DNA of 64,000 nt from Psychrosphaera algicola. GTDB lineage: Bacteria; Pseudomonadota; Gammaproteobacteria; Enterobacterales; Alteromonadaceae. The stretch spans positions 3,286,001 to 3,350,000 of the forward strand of contig NZ_JAQOMS010000002.1 of assembly GCF_028401425.1 (NCBI RefSeq). The letters run 5' to 3'. Made by a program: the position numbers and the translations under genes. Position 1 is the first letter of the stretch. Each line of letters starts with the position of its first letter. The notes under the pieces are model-generated. The model had not been told where the DNA came from, ran no database searches, and saw only the letters and a program-made list of their open reading frames with translations. Shown in pieces: positions 63,729 through 64,000 of the stretch.

Positions 63729-64000
63729 ATGAAAACTAAACTTATTACCCGTGAAGGGTATTTAAAACTGCAAGAAGAACTTGACTTTTTATGGCGGAAT
63801 GAACGACCGGAGATCACAAAAAAGTTACATGGGCTGCGAGTCTTGGAGATAGATCGGAGAATGCTGACTATCAAGAAAACAAAAAAGATTGAGACAGATT
63901 GATAGAAGAGTCAGGTACTTACGTAAAACTTTAGAAGAAACAAAGATAGTTGAATATCACCCAGATCAAGATGGAAAAATTTTCTTTGGCGCTTGGGTTG
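63729..64000 (+). CDS. greB: Second GreB, partial at window end (two frameshifts)
   Basis: MKTKLITREGYLKLQEELDF, WRNERPEITKKVTWAAS, LGDRSENADYQEN and DQDGKIFFGAW are GreB from its first residue to the start of the C-terminal domain. Frames slip in the A6 run near 63820 and again near 63888. Over the shared 44 residues it is about two-thirds identical to the truncated greB at 41 kb, so it is a divergent copy, not a duplication. It lies on the plus strand, opposite to the first copy. Confidence 0.88.

Overview
The window looks like chromosomal DNA of a marine gammaproteobacterium of the order Alteromonadales (Colwelliaceae, Pseudoalteromonadaceae or Psychrosphaera type). The evidence is the housekeeping order hemC-hemD-hemX-hemY, cyaY / lptM-lysA-dapF-DUF484-xerC, greB-tex and ubiD-fre, plus DUF2956, DUF2914, DUF3019, MipA/OmpV and GlyGly-CTERM proteins and moderate-to-low GC. 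Genus is not resolved.

Layout. 1-9 kb: the 3' part of ubiD with a ferredoxin and flavin reductase, then regulators (MarR, GntR), a thioredoxin-fold lipoprotein, GNAT, MFS, the tRNA hydroxylase trhO and a DMT exporter. 9-15 kb: small envelope proteins, an RRM protein, a cyclophilin, two periplasmic binding-type proteins (the second at 36-37 kb), an MscS channel and a diguanylate cyclase. 15-24.8 kb: the haem and lysine/xerC blocks. 25-35.3 kb: a degenerate receiver-TPR protein, a MipA-DUF3019-response regulator-kinase operon, and a very large secreted subtilase. 35-41 kb: small hypothetical genes, a SRPBCC/GyrI-like protein, tex and a truncated greB.

41.3-63.7 kb is a mobile island. It starts with three overlapping genes that I recognise as the gamma-mobile-trio set gmtY-gmtZ-gmtX, placed directly against a greB gene cut at its N-terminal third. 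Cargo follows: a small secreted protein, a GH13 lipoprotein, a giant secreted SpvB/TcdB-RHS protein with a C-terminal variable region and a coupled small membrane protein (putative toxin and immunity pair), a DUF4410-like lipoprotein, a GHKL ATPase cut by an IS21-family element, a MbcA/ParS-like protein, and a winged-helix/coiled-coil plus SF2 helicase operon divergent from an Xre regulator (defence candidate). The right end carries a second, divergent greB in the opposite orientation. The island therefore seems both offensive and defensive, and may replace the gene it breaks.

Quality warning. Most long genes, including essential ones, are broken by single-base indels, mostly in homopolymers. 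A second class of errors sits where a CCWGG site is expected (CCAGG read as CTAAGG or CTAGG). This is the pattern of an unpolished long-read assembly, probably with Dcm-type methylation. Broken genes are described as reconstructed genes with the frameshift positions given; they should not be read as pseudogenes without resequencing.
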